In this document: in pieces, positions 26,273 through 35,505 of the stretch
Numbering within the stretch: the stretch's first letter is position 1
How the letters are laid out: the number at the start of each line of letters is the position of its first letter
Notes under the pieces: generated by a model
Told to the model about the DNA's origin: nothing
The model's input: only the letters and a program-made list of their open reading frames with translations
Database searches by the model: none
Translations under genes and position numbers: made by a program
Assembly (NCBI RefSeq): GCF_000429105.1
Contig: NZ_KE386848.1
Location: forward strand, 618,434-682,433
Source of the DNA: Schaalia suimastitidis DSM 15538
Lineage (GTDB): Bacteria; Actinomycetota; Actinomycetes; Actinomycetales; Actinomycetaceae
Direction of reading: 5' to 3'
Length of the DNA stretch: 64,000 nucleotides

Positions 26273-28971
26273 GGTTGGCTCAGCTCTTGGTCCAGCGCCG
26301 CGAGAGCAGCATCAACCTGTGTGGCATCTTGACCGCCACCTTGTGCGATGTCGTCGCGGCCACCCCCTCCACCGCCAAGGATCTTCGACGCCAGACGCAC
26401 CAGCGGACCGGCTTTCACTTGACGTTCACGGGCACCATTATTGGTTGCTGACACGATCGAGGGCTTGTCCCCTACCAGACCAATAAGTGTCACTACCACT
26501 GGCGTTTGATCGCCGAGGCGGTCACGCACGTCCAAGGCGAGGCTGCGTAAGGCGTCTGCTGACGGCATATCACCAACAAAGGCACGGACCGCACGCAGGG
26601 GACCGAAGGTTTTTGCGGATTCAGCGAGCTCGGATGCGCGGGCAAGGGTTTGTTCCAGACGTAGTTTGTCGAGTTCCTTTTCTGCCTGACGCAATTTCGC
26701 GACCAGTGACTCGACGCGTCCGGGTAGGTCTTCCGGGCGTCCGCCAAGCAACAGGTTCAGTTGCGAGACAAGCGCGTGTTCTTTTGCTTGGAATTTATAG
26801 GCCCCTTCGCCCACAAGGGCGTCGATACGGCGCACACCTGAACCGATGGAACCTTCTCCAAGGAGGGTGACGCGCCCGATAGTTCCTGTGGTAGGAACGT
26901 GGGTGCCGGCACACAGTTCTTTGGACCAGTTGCCGCCGATAGATACGACGCGCACCTCAGAACCGTATTTTTCACCAAATAGTGCAGTAGCACCCGCAGC
27001 TTTCGCAGCCTCTAGTGGCATGACCTCGTCGGTGACCACAAGATCCTCAGCGAGTTTGTCGTTGATGAGGTACTCAATATCCGACATTTGGCTGGAGTCA
27101 AGCGCGCTGGCGTGACGGAAGTCGAAACGCAGGCGCGACGGCGAGTTTTCTGAACCCGCCTGGTTCGCCTCGTCGGAGACAATTTCGTGAAGAGCCTTGT
27201 GCACCATGTGTGTGGCCGTATGCGCCCGTGCGATGGCAAGACGTCGTTCAGTGTCGATTGCGGCCCAGGCCTGTTCACCACGGGTAAGTGTGCCCTCCGT
27301 GAGTGTCCCACGGTGGACATAGATGCCCTTTAACGGTGCCTGTACGTCGTGTACCTCAACAACTGCACCACTTTCGAGGCGAATTGTGCCGTGGTCAGCG
27401 AGCTGGCCGCCCATCTCTGCCCAAAATGGTGTGCGGTCTAGGACAATTTCAACCTCTGCTGGCGCGTCAACAGCTACCGTGGGAAGACCATCGACAAGGA
27501 CCGCTTCAACAGTTGCCATCGCGGCCGTTTCTGTGTAGCCAAGGAAGGTGCTGGGCCCTCCCATCGCTTTTTCAATGTCGTTAAAGATACGAACATCGGT
27601 GTGTCCAGTTTTCTTTGCGCGCGCATCCGCGCGAGCACGGTCTTTCTGTTCCTGCATCAGCGTGCGGAAACCGTCCTCATCCACCTGAAGGCCTTGTTCT
27701 GCAGCCATTTCAAGGGTGAGGTCGATGGGAAAACCATAGGTATCGTGCAGCGAGAATGCACTTTCGCCCGATAGGGTGGTTGCCCCAGCGGCTTTCGCAT
27801 TCGCAACTGCCGTATCAAGGATTGTCGTGCCTGCGCTTAAGGTACGACGGAATGCGTCTTCCTCGGCGTAGGCCACGTCGGAGATCATGCCCCATTTGTC
27901 CTCTAACTCCGGATAAGAGGCTTTCATTGCGTCTTTAGAGGCTGTCAACAGTGTGGGCAAGGCAGGTTCTTCAACACCGAGCAGACGCATGGACCGCACA
28001 GCACGGCGGATAAGGCGGCGCAGCACGTAGCCTCGGCCATCATTTCCGGGGCGAACACCGTCACCAATCAGCATCAGTGCAGAACGCACGTGGTCAGCCA
28101 CGACACGCATACGTACATCGTCATCGTAGGCGGCACCTGCTTCAGGGCCTGCAGCACCCTTACCGTAGACCTTGCCTGACATTTCTTGGGCCGCTGCGAT
28201 CACGGGGTAGACCTCGTCGATCTCGTACATATTCGGCTTGTCCTGCATGATGAAGGCCAAGCGCTCCAGGCCCGCGCCGGTGTCGATCGCAGTGCGATCC
28301 AGCTTGCCGACCAGTTCGAAATCGTGGCCTTCACCCTCACCACGTAGGAATTCGTCAAAAACGAGGTTCCAGATCTCCAAGAAGCGGTCGCCTTGGAGGT
28401 CCACCAACGGACCTCCATCAGGGCCAAAAGCGGGGCCACGATCGTAGTGGATTTCGCAGCATGACCCTGCCGGGCCCGGCTGACCGGTGGACCAGGAAAT
28501 TTCTTTGAAGGGTAGCAGCTGGACGTGTTCCTTTGGTACGCCAATGACCTTGGTGAGGTGATCGAAGGAAACCTTGTCTTCCTCCCAGATTGTCATCCAC
28601 AGGCGGTCGCCGTCCAAACCGTAGCGGCCCTCGCTTACCGGTCCGGTGAGGAGCTCCCAGGCAAAGTCAATGGCACCTTCTTTGAAGTAATCCCCGAAAG
28701 AGAAGTTACCGTTCATCTGGAAGAATGTGCCGTGGCGCGTAGTCTTACCAACATTGTCAATGTCATTGGTGCGGATACATTTTTGCACTGAGGCGGCTCG
28801 CGGCCAGGGCGCAACTTCGGTCCCGATAATGTACGGGATAAAGGGGACCATACCTGCAATGGTGAACAGGATCGATGGGTCCGGGGAAATCAGCGGGACT
28901 GACGGTGCAATGTGGTGTTCTTTGGAGGCAAAGTAGTCCAGCCAGCGAGTACGAATCTCAGATGTGCGCAT
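26269..28971 (-). CDS. alaS: Alanyl-tRNA synthetase
   Basis: A full-length class II synthetase of 900 residues. The catalytic domain (1-about 460) includes RWLDYFASKEH and QMNGNFSFGDYFKEGAI. The editing domain carries the zinc ligands HTATHMVH and CAGTH, which clear mischarged serine or glycine. The C-terminal oligomerisation and C-Ala region ends with the glycine-rich GGGGGGRDDIAQGGG. The ATG has GAGGAACC upstream. It starts the alaS-ruvX-mltG-aroE operon. Confidence 0.98.
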   Translation of the reverse strand: MRTSEIRTRWLDYFASKEHHIAPSVPLISPDPSILFTIAGMVPFIPYIIGTEVAPWPRAASVQKCIRTNDIDNVGKTTRHGTFFQMNGNFSFGDYFKEGAIDFAWELLTGPVSEGRYGLDGDRLWMTIWEEDKVSFDHLTKVIGVPKEHVQLLPFKEISWSTGQPGPAGSCCEIHYDRGPAFGPDGGPLVDLQGDRFLEIWNLVFDEFLRGEGEGHDFELVGKLDRTAIDTGAGLERLAFIMQDKPNMYEIDEVYPVIAAAQEMSGKVYGKGAAGPEAGAAYDDDVRMRVVADHVRSALMLIGDGVRPGNDGRGYVLRRLIRRAVRSMRLLGVEEPALPTLLTASKDAMKASYPELEDKWGMISDVAYAEEDAFRRTLSAGTTILDTAVANAKAAGATTLSGESAFSLHDTYGFPIDLTLEMAAEQGLQVDEDGFRTLMQEQKDRARADARAKKTGHTDVRIFNDIEKAMGGPSTFLGYTETAAMATVEAVLVDGLPTVAVDAPAEVEIVLDRTPFWAEMGGQLADHGTIRLESGAVVEVHDVQAPLKGIYVHRGTLTEGTLTRGEQAWAAIDTERRLAIARAHTATHMVHKALHEIVSDEANQAGSENSPSRLRFDFRHASALDSSQMSDIEYLINDKLAEDLVVTDEVMPLEAAKAAGATALFGEKYGSEVRVVSIGGNWSKELCAGTHVPTTGTIGRVTLLGEGSIGSGVRRIDALVGEGAYKFQAKEHALVSQLNLLLGGRPEDLPGRVESLVAKLRQAEKELDKLRLEQTLARASELAESAKTFGPLRAVRAFVGDMPSADALRSLALDVRDRLGDQTPVVVTLIGLVGDKPSIVSATNNGARERQVKAGPLVRLASKILGGGGGGRDDIAQGGGQDATQVDAALAALDQELSQP

Positions 28972-29051
28972 GGTTCCTCATCGTAGTGGGAATGGCCGCT
29001 TCCAAGCACATTGGGCGGGCATGAGGTGACGATCAGCACGCAATAAAGTGG

Positions 29052-29089
29052 CGAACCCCGGGTGGCAGTGAGTTGCCTCCCGGGGTTCG
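29052..29089 (-). terminator. rpsD terminator hairpin
   Basis: The arms CGAACCCCGGG(T)GGCA and TGCC(T)CCCGGGGTTCG pair over 16 positions with one mismatch, 10 bases after the rpsD stop. There is no long T-run, but the stem is very stable. Confidence 0.75.
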
Positions 29090-29099
29090 TTACACAGTA

Positions 29100-29723
29100 T
29101 TAGCGCGAGTAGTGTTCGACGACCATCTGGACGTCGCAGGTCACAGGGACCTCAGCGCGCTTGGGGCGACGCACGAGGGTGGCCTTGAGGCGTTCAAGTT
29201 CCACATCGAGGTAGGCAGGTACTGCGGGCAGCACGTCACGGTGAATACCCTGTGCCGCGATTTCGAAAGGAACAGTCGTTTGCGACTTGGGCTTGACCTG
29301 AATGGTTTGGCCAGGCTTGATGCGGTACGACGGGCGGTCAACGATCTTGCCGTCAACGAGGATATGACGGTGAACCACCACTTGACGTGCCTGCTGGATC
29401 GTGCGGGCGAAGCCGGAGCGCAGCACCAGTGCATCCAAACGCATTTCGAGAAGTTCGACAAGGTTTTCACCTGTCAGGCCTGCTGTGCGGCGTGCTTCTT
29501 CGAAGGCGCGACGCATCTGTGCTTCACGGATGCCGTATTGAGCACGCAGACGCTGCTTTTCCTTCAGACGCACTGCGTAGTCAGATTCTTGACGGCGACG
29601 GCTACGGCCGTGTTCACCTGGGCCGTAGGGACGCTTTTCGAAGTAGCGGACGGCCTTAGGGGTCAGAGCAAGACCCAGGGCGCGTGATTCGCGCACCTGC
29701 TTGCGAGAGCGGTTTCCTGCCAT
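29100..29723 (-). CDS. rpsD: 30S ribosomal protein S4
   Basis: A 207-residue primary 16S rRNA-binding protein. The S4 domain (about 97-160; RLDALVLRSGFARTIQQARQ, VDRPSYRIKPGQTI) is intact, and the basic N-terminus starts MAGNRSRKQVRESRALG. No zinc-type cysteines are present, so it is the zinc-free (C-minus) form. Upstream, AGGAAGG about 10 bases from the ATG lies within the 15-mer ACAGGAAGGTGCCAC, which also occurs in the rpsA leader. Confidence 0.98.
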   Translation of the reverse strand: MAGNRSRKQVRESRALGLALTPKAVRYFEKRPYGPGEHGRSRRRQESDYAVRLKEKQRLRAQYGIREAQMRRAFEEARRTAGLTGENLVELLEMRLDALVLRSGFARTIQQARQVVVHRHILVDGKIVDRPSYRIKPGQTIQVKPKSQTTVPFEIAAQGIHRDVLPAVPAYLDVELERLKATLVRRPKRAEVPVTCDVQMVVEHYSR

Positions 29724-29852
29724 TGTGGTGGCACCTTCCTGTTTCTTGTGTCATGCACCTACGGTTGTGCCGGTGCACGGGGTCAACTCCCGGACGGTGT
29801 CCTTCGGCTATGACCCCAGGGGTGGCTGTGCGAACACAGCAACTTCGCTAGT

Positions 29853-31196
29853 CTAGCGCATATTGAGTAGACCTTTGAGTACCTGCAGACGCTTCGTGAT
29901 CATTGCCTCAGTTCCGTTGGCCGTGGGGTGGTAGTACTGCGTGTCGCGAAGGTCATCAGGCAGGTATTGTTGTGCGGCAACGTGGTGAGGGTAGTCGTGA
30001 GCGTAAAGGTAGTTATCACCGTGCCTTAATTGGCGTGCCCCAGGATAGTGCGAGTCCCGCAAGTGGATTGGCACCGGACCACCTTTTCCTGCTCGCAGAT
30101 CAGCCAGAGCGGCGTCTATTGCCAGGTAGGCGGCATTTGATTTCGGTGCGGTGGCCACGGCGATCACCGCTTGAGCCAGGATAATACGTGCCTCAGGCAT
30201 ACCGATCAGCGCCACTGCTTGGGCTGCCGCCACTGTGGTTGCAAGTACATCAGGGGCTGCCATTCCCACATCTTCGCTGGCACAGATCATTACGCGCCTG
30301 GCAATAAAACGCGGGTCTTCTCCGGCTTCGATCATGCGTGCCAGGTAGTGGATTGCCGCATCGACGTCACTGCCGCGCATCGACTTAATGAAGGCGCTGG
30401 CCACGTCGTAATGCTGGTCTTTGTCCCATCTGACCAGAGCATGGTTGGCTGCCGTTTCAACGTGCGGCAGGTCAACGGTTTCCGTGCCGCTTTCCGAGGC
30501 TGCTCCAACAGCCGCTTCCAAGAGCGTCAGTGATTTGCGTGCGTCGGCACCTGCGAGGCGCACGATCGCCTCGCGCGCAGCATCGGTCATTACCCATTTG
30601 CCAGCGAAACCGCGTTCGTCGCTGAGGGCACGCTCAAGGAGCGTTTCGATGTCGGCACTTTCCAAGGGATGTAGTGTCAGCAGCAGCGAGCGTGACAGTA
30701 GTGGTGATATTACAGAGAAGGACGGGTTTTCTGTGGTGGCGGCGATCAGTGTCACCCACCGGTTCTCTACTGCTGGCAGGAGGGCGTCTTGTTGAGATTT
30801 TGAGAATCGGTGGACTTCGTCAACGAAGAGGATAGTGTCTTCGCCGCTGGCCACTGTGCGGCGTTTTGCTGCTGCCACGACGTCGCGAATATCTTTCACA
30901 CCAGCAGATACCGCTGACAGTTCAGTGAAGTGGCGTCCCGAGGCCCGGGCAACCATGTAGGCTAACGTCGTTTTCCCTGTGCCAGGTGGGCCCCACAAGA
31001 TGACAGACGATAAGCCAGGCCCGTCAGCGCCTGCGGGATCTAATAGGCGGCGCAATGGGGCTCCATGACCCAATAGGTGACTTTGGCCGACAACTTCATC
31101 AAGCGCGGTGGGTCGCATACGCACGGCGAGCGGCGCTGCCGGGTTAAAGGCGGGGACGCCCGCCTCGTCAATACCTTGGGTTTCGAAGAGGTCCAC
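29853..31196 (-). CDS. rarA: Replication-associated recombination protein A
   Basis: A 447-residue AAA+ ATPase of the RarA/MgsA (WRNIP1) family that acts at stalled replication forks. Walker A is GPPGTGKTTL, Walker B FVDEVHRFSKSQQD, sensor 1 AATTENPSF, and the C-terminal tetramerisation region (GMPEARIILAQAV) is complete. The start is GTG at 31196, 11 bases after the L,D-transpeptidase stop. The aspS-rarA-rpsD-alaS neighbourhood is a familiar actinobacterial order, here with extra genes inserted. Confidence 0.96.
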   Translation of the reverse strand: MDLFETQGIDEAGVPAFNPAAPLAVRMRPTALDEVVGQSHLLGHGAPLRRLLDPAGADGPGLSSVILWGPPGTGKTTLAYMVARASGRHFTELSAVSAGVKDIRDVVAAAKRRTVASGEDTILFVDEVHRFSKSQQDALLPAVENRWVTLIAATTENPSFSVISPLLSRSLLLTLHPLESADIETLLERALSDERGFAGKWVMTDAAREAIVRLAGADARKSLTLLEAAVGAASESGTETVDLPHVETAANHALVRWDKDQHYDVASAFIKSMRGSDVDAAIHYLARMIEAGEDPRFIARRVMICASEDVGMAAPDVLATTVAAAQAVALIGMPEARIILAQAVIAVATAPKSNAAYLAIDAALADLRAGKGGPVPIHLRDSHYPGARQLRHGDNYLYAHDYPHHVAAQQYLPDDLRDTQYYHPTANGTEAMITKRLQVLKGLLNMR

Positions 31197-31207
31197 CGCT
31201 TGCCACC

Positions 31208-32686
31208 CTAGTAGTGACTGACCACCGTGGTACCAATATCAGCCCAGTTGTAGAGCCATTGCGCGGCCGCTACTGGCATATTGACGCAACCATGAGATCC
31301 ACCGTAGCCGGACCATCCGAAGGAAGTACGCCATGGGGCTCCGTGCAGGGCATAGTCACCTTTGAAGTACAGGATCCATGGGACACCTGGCGTTTCGTAT
31401 TCTGTACCATCAAAGTTGAGGCCACGCATCGTTTGGCTAGGAACTTTGAGCCACACCTGATACGTACCTGTAATGGTGGGGGTACGCGGGTCCCCAGGCA
31501 CCATAGGAGTCGGGCCCTGAACGATCGTTTGCCCGACATAGGCTGTGGTGGTGTTATTTGACAGGTTAATGTCAATCCATTTTTCGCCGGGCACAGCAGG
31601 ATAGATGGCCGAGGCGGGTCCTTCTGCAATAAGAACCTGTTCACTTTGTGCTTCGGTGACGGTGTACTCGAAGGTACCTTCGAAGGTAGTTTTCGCATTG
31701 AGGGAGGCGATGAGGGCATCAGCAACCGCGTCAAGGTTGTTGACCGCATAGCCATCAACCTTTTGTTTTGACACTCGAACAATATCGCCGCGTGAGTTCA
31801 CCAGGACTCTGCCCTGCACCGGGTCGACATTGGATTCAGTAGCTGCTTGGGTCAACCATTCTTTTATGCGTTCACCATCATAAGTAGGGCTTTCCGTGTC
31901 AACAGTGGGCACGGTGATCCACGCAGCGCGTTCAACTCGACTGGGTGCATATACTTCGTCGCGCGCCTGTATCGTCACCTCCGCTGACACTAGTTCATTG
32001 GCTTGATCAGCAATGTGCTGTGCCTCTGTAGTTGTCAGTGCCGCTTCGGTCGCATCTAAGGGCAAGGTCACCGTGGTGGGGACCAGTGTTGCGGCAAGGT
32101 CTGTGACGGCGCCGTTGAGTGTCTGCGTATTAACAGCTGTACCGCTGGAAGATTCGGTGATGGTGAAGGTGCCTTCAGCATCTGGCGTCACTGTTGCTTC
32201 GACGGGAAGTACACCGAATTGTGACGTCAATTCGTCGGCAACGGCCTCAACGGAGGCCTCGTCGATGGAAGAAACGACCGCGATGGGCTTTTTCAGCCAA
32301 TTAAAACGGGTGTACCACGCGGCATTTGGTGCAAATACGGCCTCAAGGGTCGCTTCGGTGTCGACTGTTATCCCCAGATCTTCCAAGGATTTTTCAACAG
32401 TGTTGCCGTCAACGTCGATAGTTAACGCAGCGGTTTGAAGATGTTGATCGAGGAGGGTTGCCACCTGATTGCGATTTTGGCCGCTGAGGTTTTCACCCAG
32501 CAGAACTGTCCCTGGCAAGGCGCGGTCGGCGTAGTACACGGTGTGTGCGATTGCAGCACCCGTGCCTATGAGTAGGGCTGATACGGCTATGCCGACGCCC
32601 CATTTCACTCGGCGAATGGTCGTGGGATTCATCAAGATCAATGCTAGACGGTCTTGGTCAAGGTGTGGAGACATTGTCCGTGACAT
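31208..32686 (-). CDS. Membrane-anchored L,D-transpeptidase (YkuD type)
   Basis: A 492-residue envelope enzyme. One membrane anchor (about 28-50, WGVGIAVSALLIGTGAAIA) is followed by a large extracellular region with two repeated peptidoglycan-binding-4-like segments. The C-terminal YkuD domain (about 365-492) has the active-site motif HGAPW, then SHGCVNM with the catalytic cysteine. Such enzymes form 3-3 cross-links in peptidoglycan or attach proteins to it, and are insensitive to most penicillins. It lies between rarA and the PadR-associated membrane gene without overlap; its own promoter is likely. Confidence 0.93.
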   Translation of the reverse strand: MSRTMSPHLDQDRLALILMNPTTIRRVKWGVGIAVSALLIGTGAAIAHTVYYADRALPGTVLLGENLSGQNRNQVATLLDQHLQTAALTIDVDGNTVEKSLEDLGITVDTEATLEAVFAPNAAWYTRFNWLKKPIAVVSSIDEASVEAVADELTSQFGVLPVEATVTPDAEGTFTITESSSGTAVNTQTLNGAVTDLAATLVPTTVTLPLDATEAALTTTEAQHIADQANELVSAEVTIQARDEVYAPSRVERAAWITVPTVDTESPTYDGERIKEWLTQAATESNVDPVQGRVLVNSRGDIVRVSKQKVDGYAVNNLDAVADALIASLNAKTTFEGTFEYTVTEAQSEQVLIAEGPASAIYPAVPGEKWIDINLSNNTTTAYVGQTIVQGPTPMVPGDPRTPTITGTYQVWLKVPSQTMRGLNFDGTEYETPGVPWILYFKGDYALHGAPWRTSFGWSGYGGSHGCVNMPVAAAQWLYNWADIGTTVVSHY

Positions 32687-32714
32687 GGGTCAACCTGTGA
32701 TGGAATCGCCATCA

Positions 32715-34199
32715 TTAGTGGCGGCCCACTTTTCTTTTGCGTGATCTTGCGGTGACATATTTGCGGCATTTCCATAGCAACAGTGCTGCAAGCACTGGTC
32801 CAGTATGCAAGTACCACGAAAACGAAAGAAAGTAGAAGTAGGCGGGCCACACGAAGGCCCCCAGGGTAACGAGGATCAGTCTGGGGACGACTGGCACAGT
32901 AGGTCGGCTCACACCAAACCACACGAGTGCACACAGTGAGAGCACAAGGGCAGTGGTGAAGATGCCCTCTGCTGCTGCGCTCATTATTGGCCTTGCAATG
33001 CTGTGACCGTGCACTAGGAATAGTTGTAGCCCCATCGCGACCATCGCAAGCGCGGCAGGACCCCAAATATTGAGGCGCAGAGCGCTTTGAGGTGCAAGAT
33101 AACGTGCCCACGCAATAACGAGAGCGAAGCCACTGACTTGGGCAATCGTGTCAACGATAAGCGTGATGTGATCCCAGTACAGGGGCGTGAGGTTTTCGCC
33201 TGCGAAGCCGCGCAGAAGCGCCAATGCCAGTGCCACAAGGCAGGGAATCAATGTCAGCACTGCCAATACGATCGTCACCCTGTGGTGTGCGGCGGCTGGT
33301 CCACCGGCTGTGTCGGCACCTATGTGTCTGAGCTGCCCGTAGGCGCGCGCACGTGAATCGATGGCCGCTTGTACTTCAGTTGCCGCCCGATACTTCGTAT
33401 ACGTAGCGCCACCGGTAACGGATGGGTCATCTGTCTGAAGCTGCACGTTCTGATACGGTGCGGCGTTACGTGTTCGGTAGATTTCCATGACAACGCCCAC
33501 AAGTACGATGACGTCAAGCATCAGCGGGTTGGGGATGTCTTGTGCAAAGGCGACTAACGCAGCACAGGCTGCGGCAACGATTCCGGTGATGATCACGCGC
33601 ACAGCCAGTGGGAAGGGTAAGCGCACGATATGGGGCCACAGCACAATCGACACTGCTGCCAGCACGATAATCACCGCGAGGTAGGCAAGTAGCCGATAGG
33701 TCATATCTGCATTCGCCCCACCCCCATACGGTGAGCCTGGACCAAGATACGACCACGTGATACGTGCCCCCACATGAAGCAGGTGCGCTATTGCCGCCAG
33801 GATCAGTGCAGCTAGCAGCCTGCCCGGCTCACCTACGCCTCGTCTATATGCCAGACATGCGAGCACGACAAGAAGCAGCATAGGGTGGATACAGTTTGCC
33901 CAGGCGAAGTGAAGTGGAAGCTGAATACCTGTTTCGACAAGGATGCCTCGGGTGTATATCCATTCATATGCCACTGACAGCACGCAGGTCACCGCAAGGA
34001 GGAAAACAAGCGTTTTCGCGCTCATGCGTTCGGCCAGACCGTGTGCCATGACAAGGTACCGTAGCTGGGAGTCAGGTCGGACCTGCCCGCGCGCCTGTGC
34101 CTCGTCCAGCATTAATGTCAGCAACGCATCGCCGTGTTCCTGGCGCCATTGCCTGGGGTACCAGCGAAGCAGCGCATGGTAGGCAGATTCGGTGCTCAT
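32715..34199 (-). CDS. Polytopic membrane protein with prefix domain, PadR-controlled
   Basis: A 494-residue protein. The first about 60 residues (AYHALLRWYPRQWRQEHGDALLTLMLDEAQ) resemble the short helical prefix domain that precedes permeases next to PadR regulators. It then has about 12 hydrophobic segments interrupted near residues 250-290 by a hydrophilic loop. No transporter family motif is recognised, so substrate and role are unknown. ATG 34199 has AGGAG 8 bases upstream. It follows the padR gene by 32 bases and is probably co-transcribed and repressed by it. Confidence 0.78.
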   Translation of the reverse strand: MSTESAYHALLRWYPRQWRQEHGDALLTLMLDEAQARGQVRPDSQLRYLVMAHGLAERMSAKTLVFLLAVTCVLSVAYEWIYTRGILVETGIQLPLHFAWANCIHPMLLLVVLACLAYRRGVGEPGRLLAALILAAIAHLLHVGARITWSYLGPGSPYGGGANADMTYRLLAYLAVIIVLAAVSIVLWPHIVRLPFPLAVRVIITGIVAAACAALVAFAQDIPNPLMLDVIVLVGVVMEIYRTRNAAPYQNVQLQTDDPSVTGGATYTKYRAATEVQAAIDSRARAYGQLRHIGADTAGGPAAAHHRVTIVLAVLTLIPCLVALALALLRGFAGENLTPLYWDHITLIVDTIAQVSGFALVIAWARYLAPQSALRLNIWGPAALAMVAMGLQLFLVHGHSIARPIMSAAAEGIFTTALVLSLCALVWFGVSRPTVPVVPRLILVTLGAFVWPAYFYFLSFSWYLHTGPVLAALLLWKCRKYVTARSRKRKVGRH

Positions 34200-34231
34200 T
34201 GAAAAACTCCTCATGCCAGCAGCAACACGGG

Positions 34232-34636
34232 TCAATTGATAGGCTGCACCCACCGTTGGGGAAGCACGGTGTAGCGCCCTGCCCGCAGTAGCCGCGGCGC
34301 AGGTGCGGGTGTCATGCGGCGTTGCGTCAGCAGGCGAGCTCGCGCCGCATGGGCTCGCGCTTCAAGGAGGTCGATCTCAGCCGCAAGGTCTTCATGGCCT
34401 GTGGGTGTGAGGCGGTAGTAGCGCCTGGCTCGCCCGTTGACGATTTCTTCGCGTTCCACTTCGATCCGTTGCTCGCTGGCCAGACGTTCCAGCGCGGCGT
34501 ATAAGGTGTTGGCGCGGAGGGTGACTGTGCCGCCGGAAAGGTGTTCAACCTGGCTCAGGATGTCATATCCGTGACGAGGCTGATCGGCCAATGCGGTGAG
34601 GATCCAGAATGAATTCTGCGTCATTGGAGTATCCAT
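34232..34636 (-). CDS. PadR-family transcriptional repressor
   Basis: About 134 residues with the PadR winged helix: NSFWILTALADQPRHGYDIL, GTVTLRANTLYAALERLASEQRI and the wing RARRYYRLTPTGH. A C-terminal arginine- and alanine-rich helix is likely the dimerisation arm. Two in-frame starts exist (34636 and 34624); the first fits a leaderless transcript from the promoter described separately. An 11-base inverted repeat covers the start, so autorepression is likely. The neighbouring membrane-protein gene is the probable target. Confidence 0.85.
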   Translation of the reverse strand: MDTPMTQNSFWILTALADQPRHGYDILSQVEHLSGGTVTLRANTLYAALERLASEQRIEVEREEIVNGRARRYYRLTPTGHEDLAAEIDLLEARAHAARARLLTQRRMTPAPAPRLLRAGRYTVLPQRWVQPIN

Positions 34637-34671
34637 ACAACTAGAATACTCCAATGAATGGACTATATCAA
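34622..34671 (-). promoter_or_regulatory. padR promoter with overlapping 11-bp inverted repeat operator
   Basis: Read on the minus strand: -35 TTGATA (34671-34666), 17 bases, -10 TATTCT (34648-34643), and the ATG at 34636 about seven bases downstream. That places the transcription start on or next to the start codon. Arms CATTGGAGTAT (34622-34632) and ATACTCCAATG (34646-34656) are perfect complements with a 13-base spacer, and cover the -10 box and both candidate start codons. A repressor bound here would block its own transcription. Confidence 0.72.
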
Positions 34672-34718
34672 TGGTGTAATTGGACAGCGTTGCAGCTTCA
34701 TCTGTCCCAGCAGATCAC

Positions 34719-35336
34719 CTAGTCAAAAAGTTCAGTGGAACCAGCGCCATGACGCGCCACCTCAGGAGCACCCGAGGTGAAATCGATAACTGTTGTCGGA
34801 TCGGTACTACCAACATCGCCAACAATGACCAGGTCCACCAGATGCCCTATCCGCTCATCCACGACATAGCCATCAGAAAGCGGTTCGTCATCACCGGGCA
34901 TGATAAGCGTTGAGCACACAACAGGTGCACCGTATTCAGTGACGATTGCCTGGGTGATGACATGGTCCGGTAGACGCACACCAACGGTATGTTTTTTCTT
35001 ATTCAATGTCATCCGCGGCACCTCTTTGGTGCCTTTCAGGATAAATGTGTACGGGCCGGGAGTCAGAGCCTTAATCGTACGAAAATCTGAGTTCCCGACA
35101 ATGACCAAGTCACCGAATTGCGCGAAAGAGTGGCACAACAACGAAAAATTATGTGTGTCATCTAGACGCCTAATACCGCGAATGACGTCCATTCCACTCT
35201 TATTGCCTAAGCTACACGCAATCGCATAACCCGAATCCGTTGGCAGCGCAATCGTCCCGCCTTGCGAAAGAATATCAACCGCCTTTTTCACGAAACGAGG
35301 CTGGGGGTTCACTGGGTGCATCTCAACGTACGACAT
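34719..35336 (-). CDS. YciO-type Sua5/YrdC-fold protein
   Basis: A 205-residue YrdC-fold protein that matches the YciO branch: the MHPVNPQPRFVKKAVDIL start, GGTIALPTDSGYAIAC, TPGPYTFILKGTKEVPR and PTTVIDFTSGAPEVAR. The YrdC/Sua5 fold makes threonylcarbamoyl-adenylate for the t6A modification of tRNA; YciO members have a related but weaker or different activity. A second Sua5 elsewhere cannot be ruled out. AGAGG lies directly on the start codon, so initiation may be leaderless or at the following internal ATG. Confidence 0.88.
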   Translation of the reverse strand: MSYVEMHPVNPQPRFVKKAVDILSQGGTIALPTDSGYAIACSLGNKSGMDVIRGIRRLDDTHNFSLLCHSFAQFGDLVIVGNSDFRTIKALTPGPYTFILKGTKEVPRMTLNKKKHTVGVRLPDHVITQAIVTEYGAPVVCSTLIMPGDDEPLSDGYVVDERIGHLVDLVIVGDVGSTDPTTVIDFTSGAPEVARHGAGSTELFD

Positions 35337-35457
35337 ACCTCTAGTGTGCCCTGCGCCACCAGATATTGCGAGACTTTGAGGTAAATGTCCGAGGTTTTTG
35401 GCCGCCCCCTATCGTTGGACCATCACCCTATTTTTCCGCTTGCACTCATCATAAAAA

Positions 35458-35493
35458 TGCCACCCGGAACCATCAATATGGTTCCGGGTGGCA
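35458..35493 (-). terminator. aspS terminator
   Basis: Perfect 15-base arms TGCCACCCGGAACCA / TGGTTCCGGGTGGCA with a 6-base loop, 12 bases after the aspS stop. TTTTTAT follows on the minus strand. Confidence 0.93.
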
Positions 35494-35505
35494 CACTTTA
35501 GCAAG

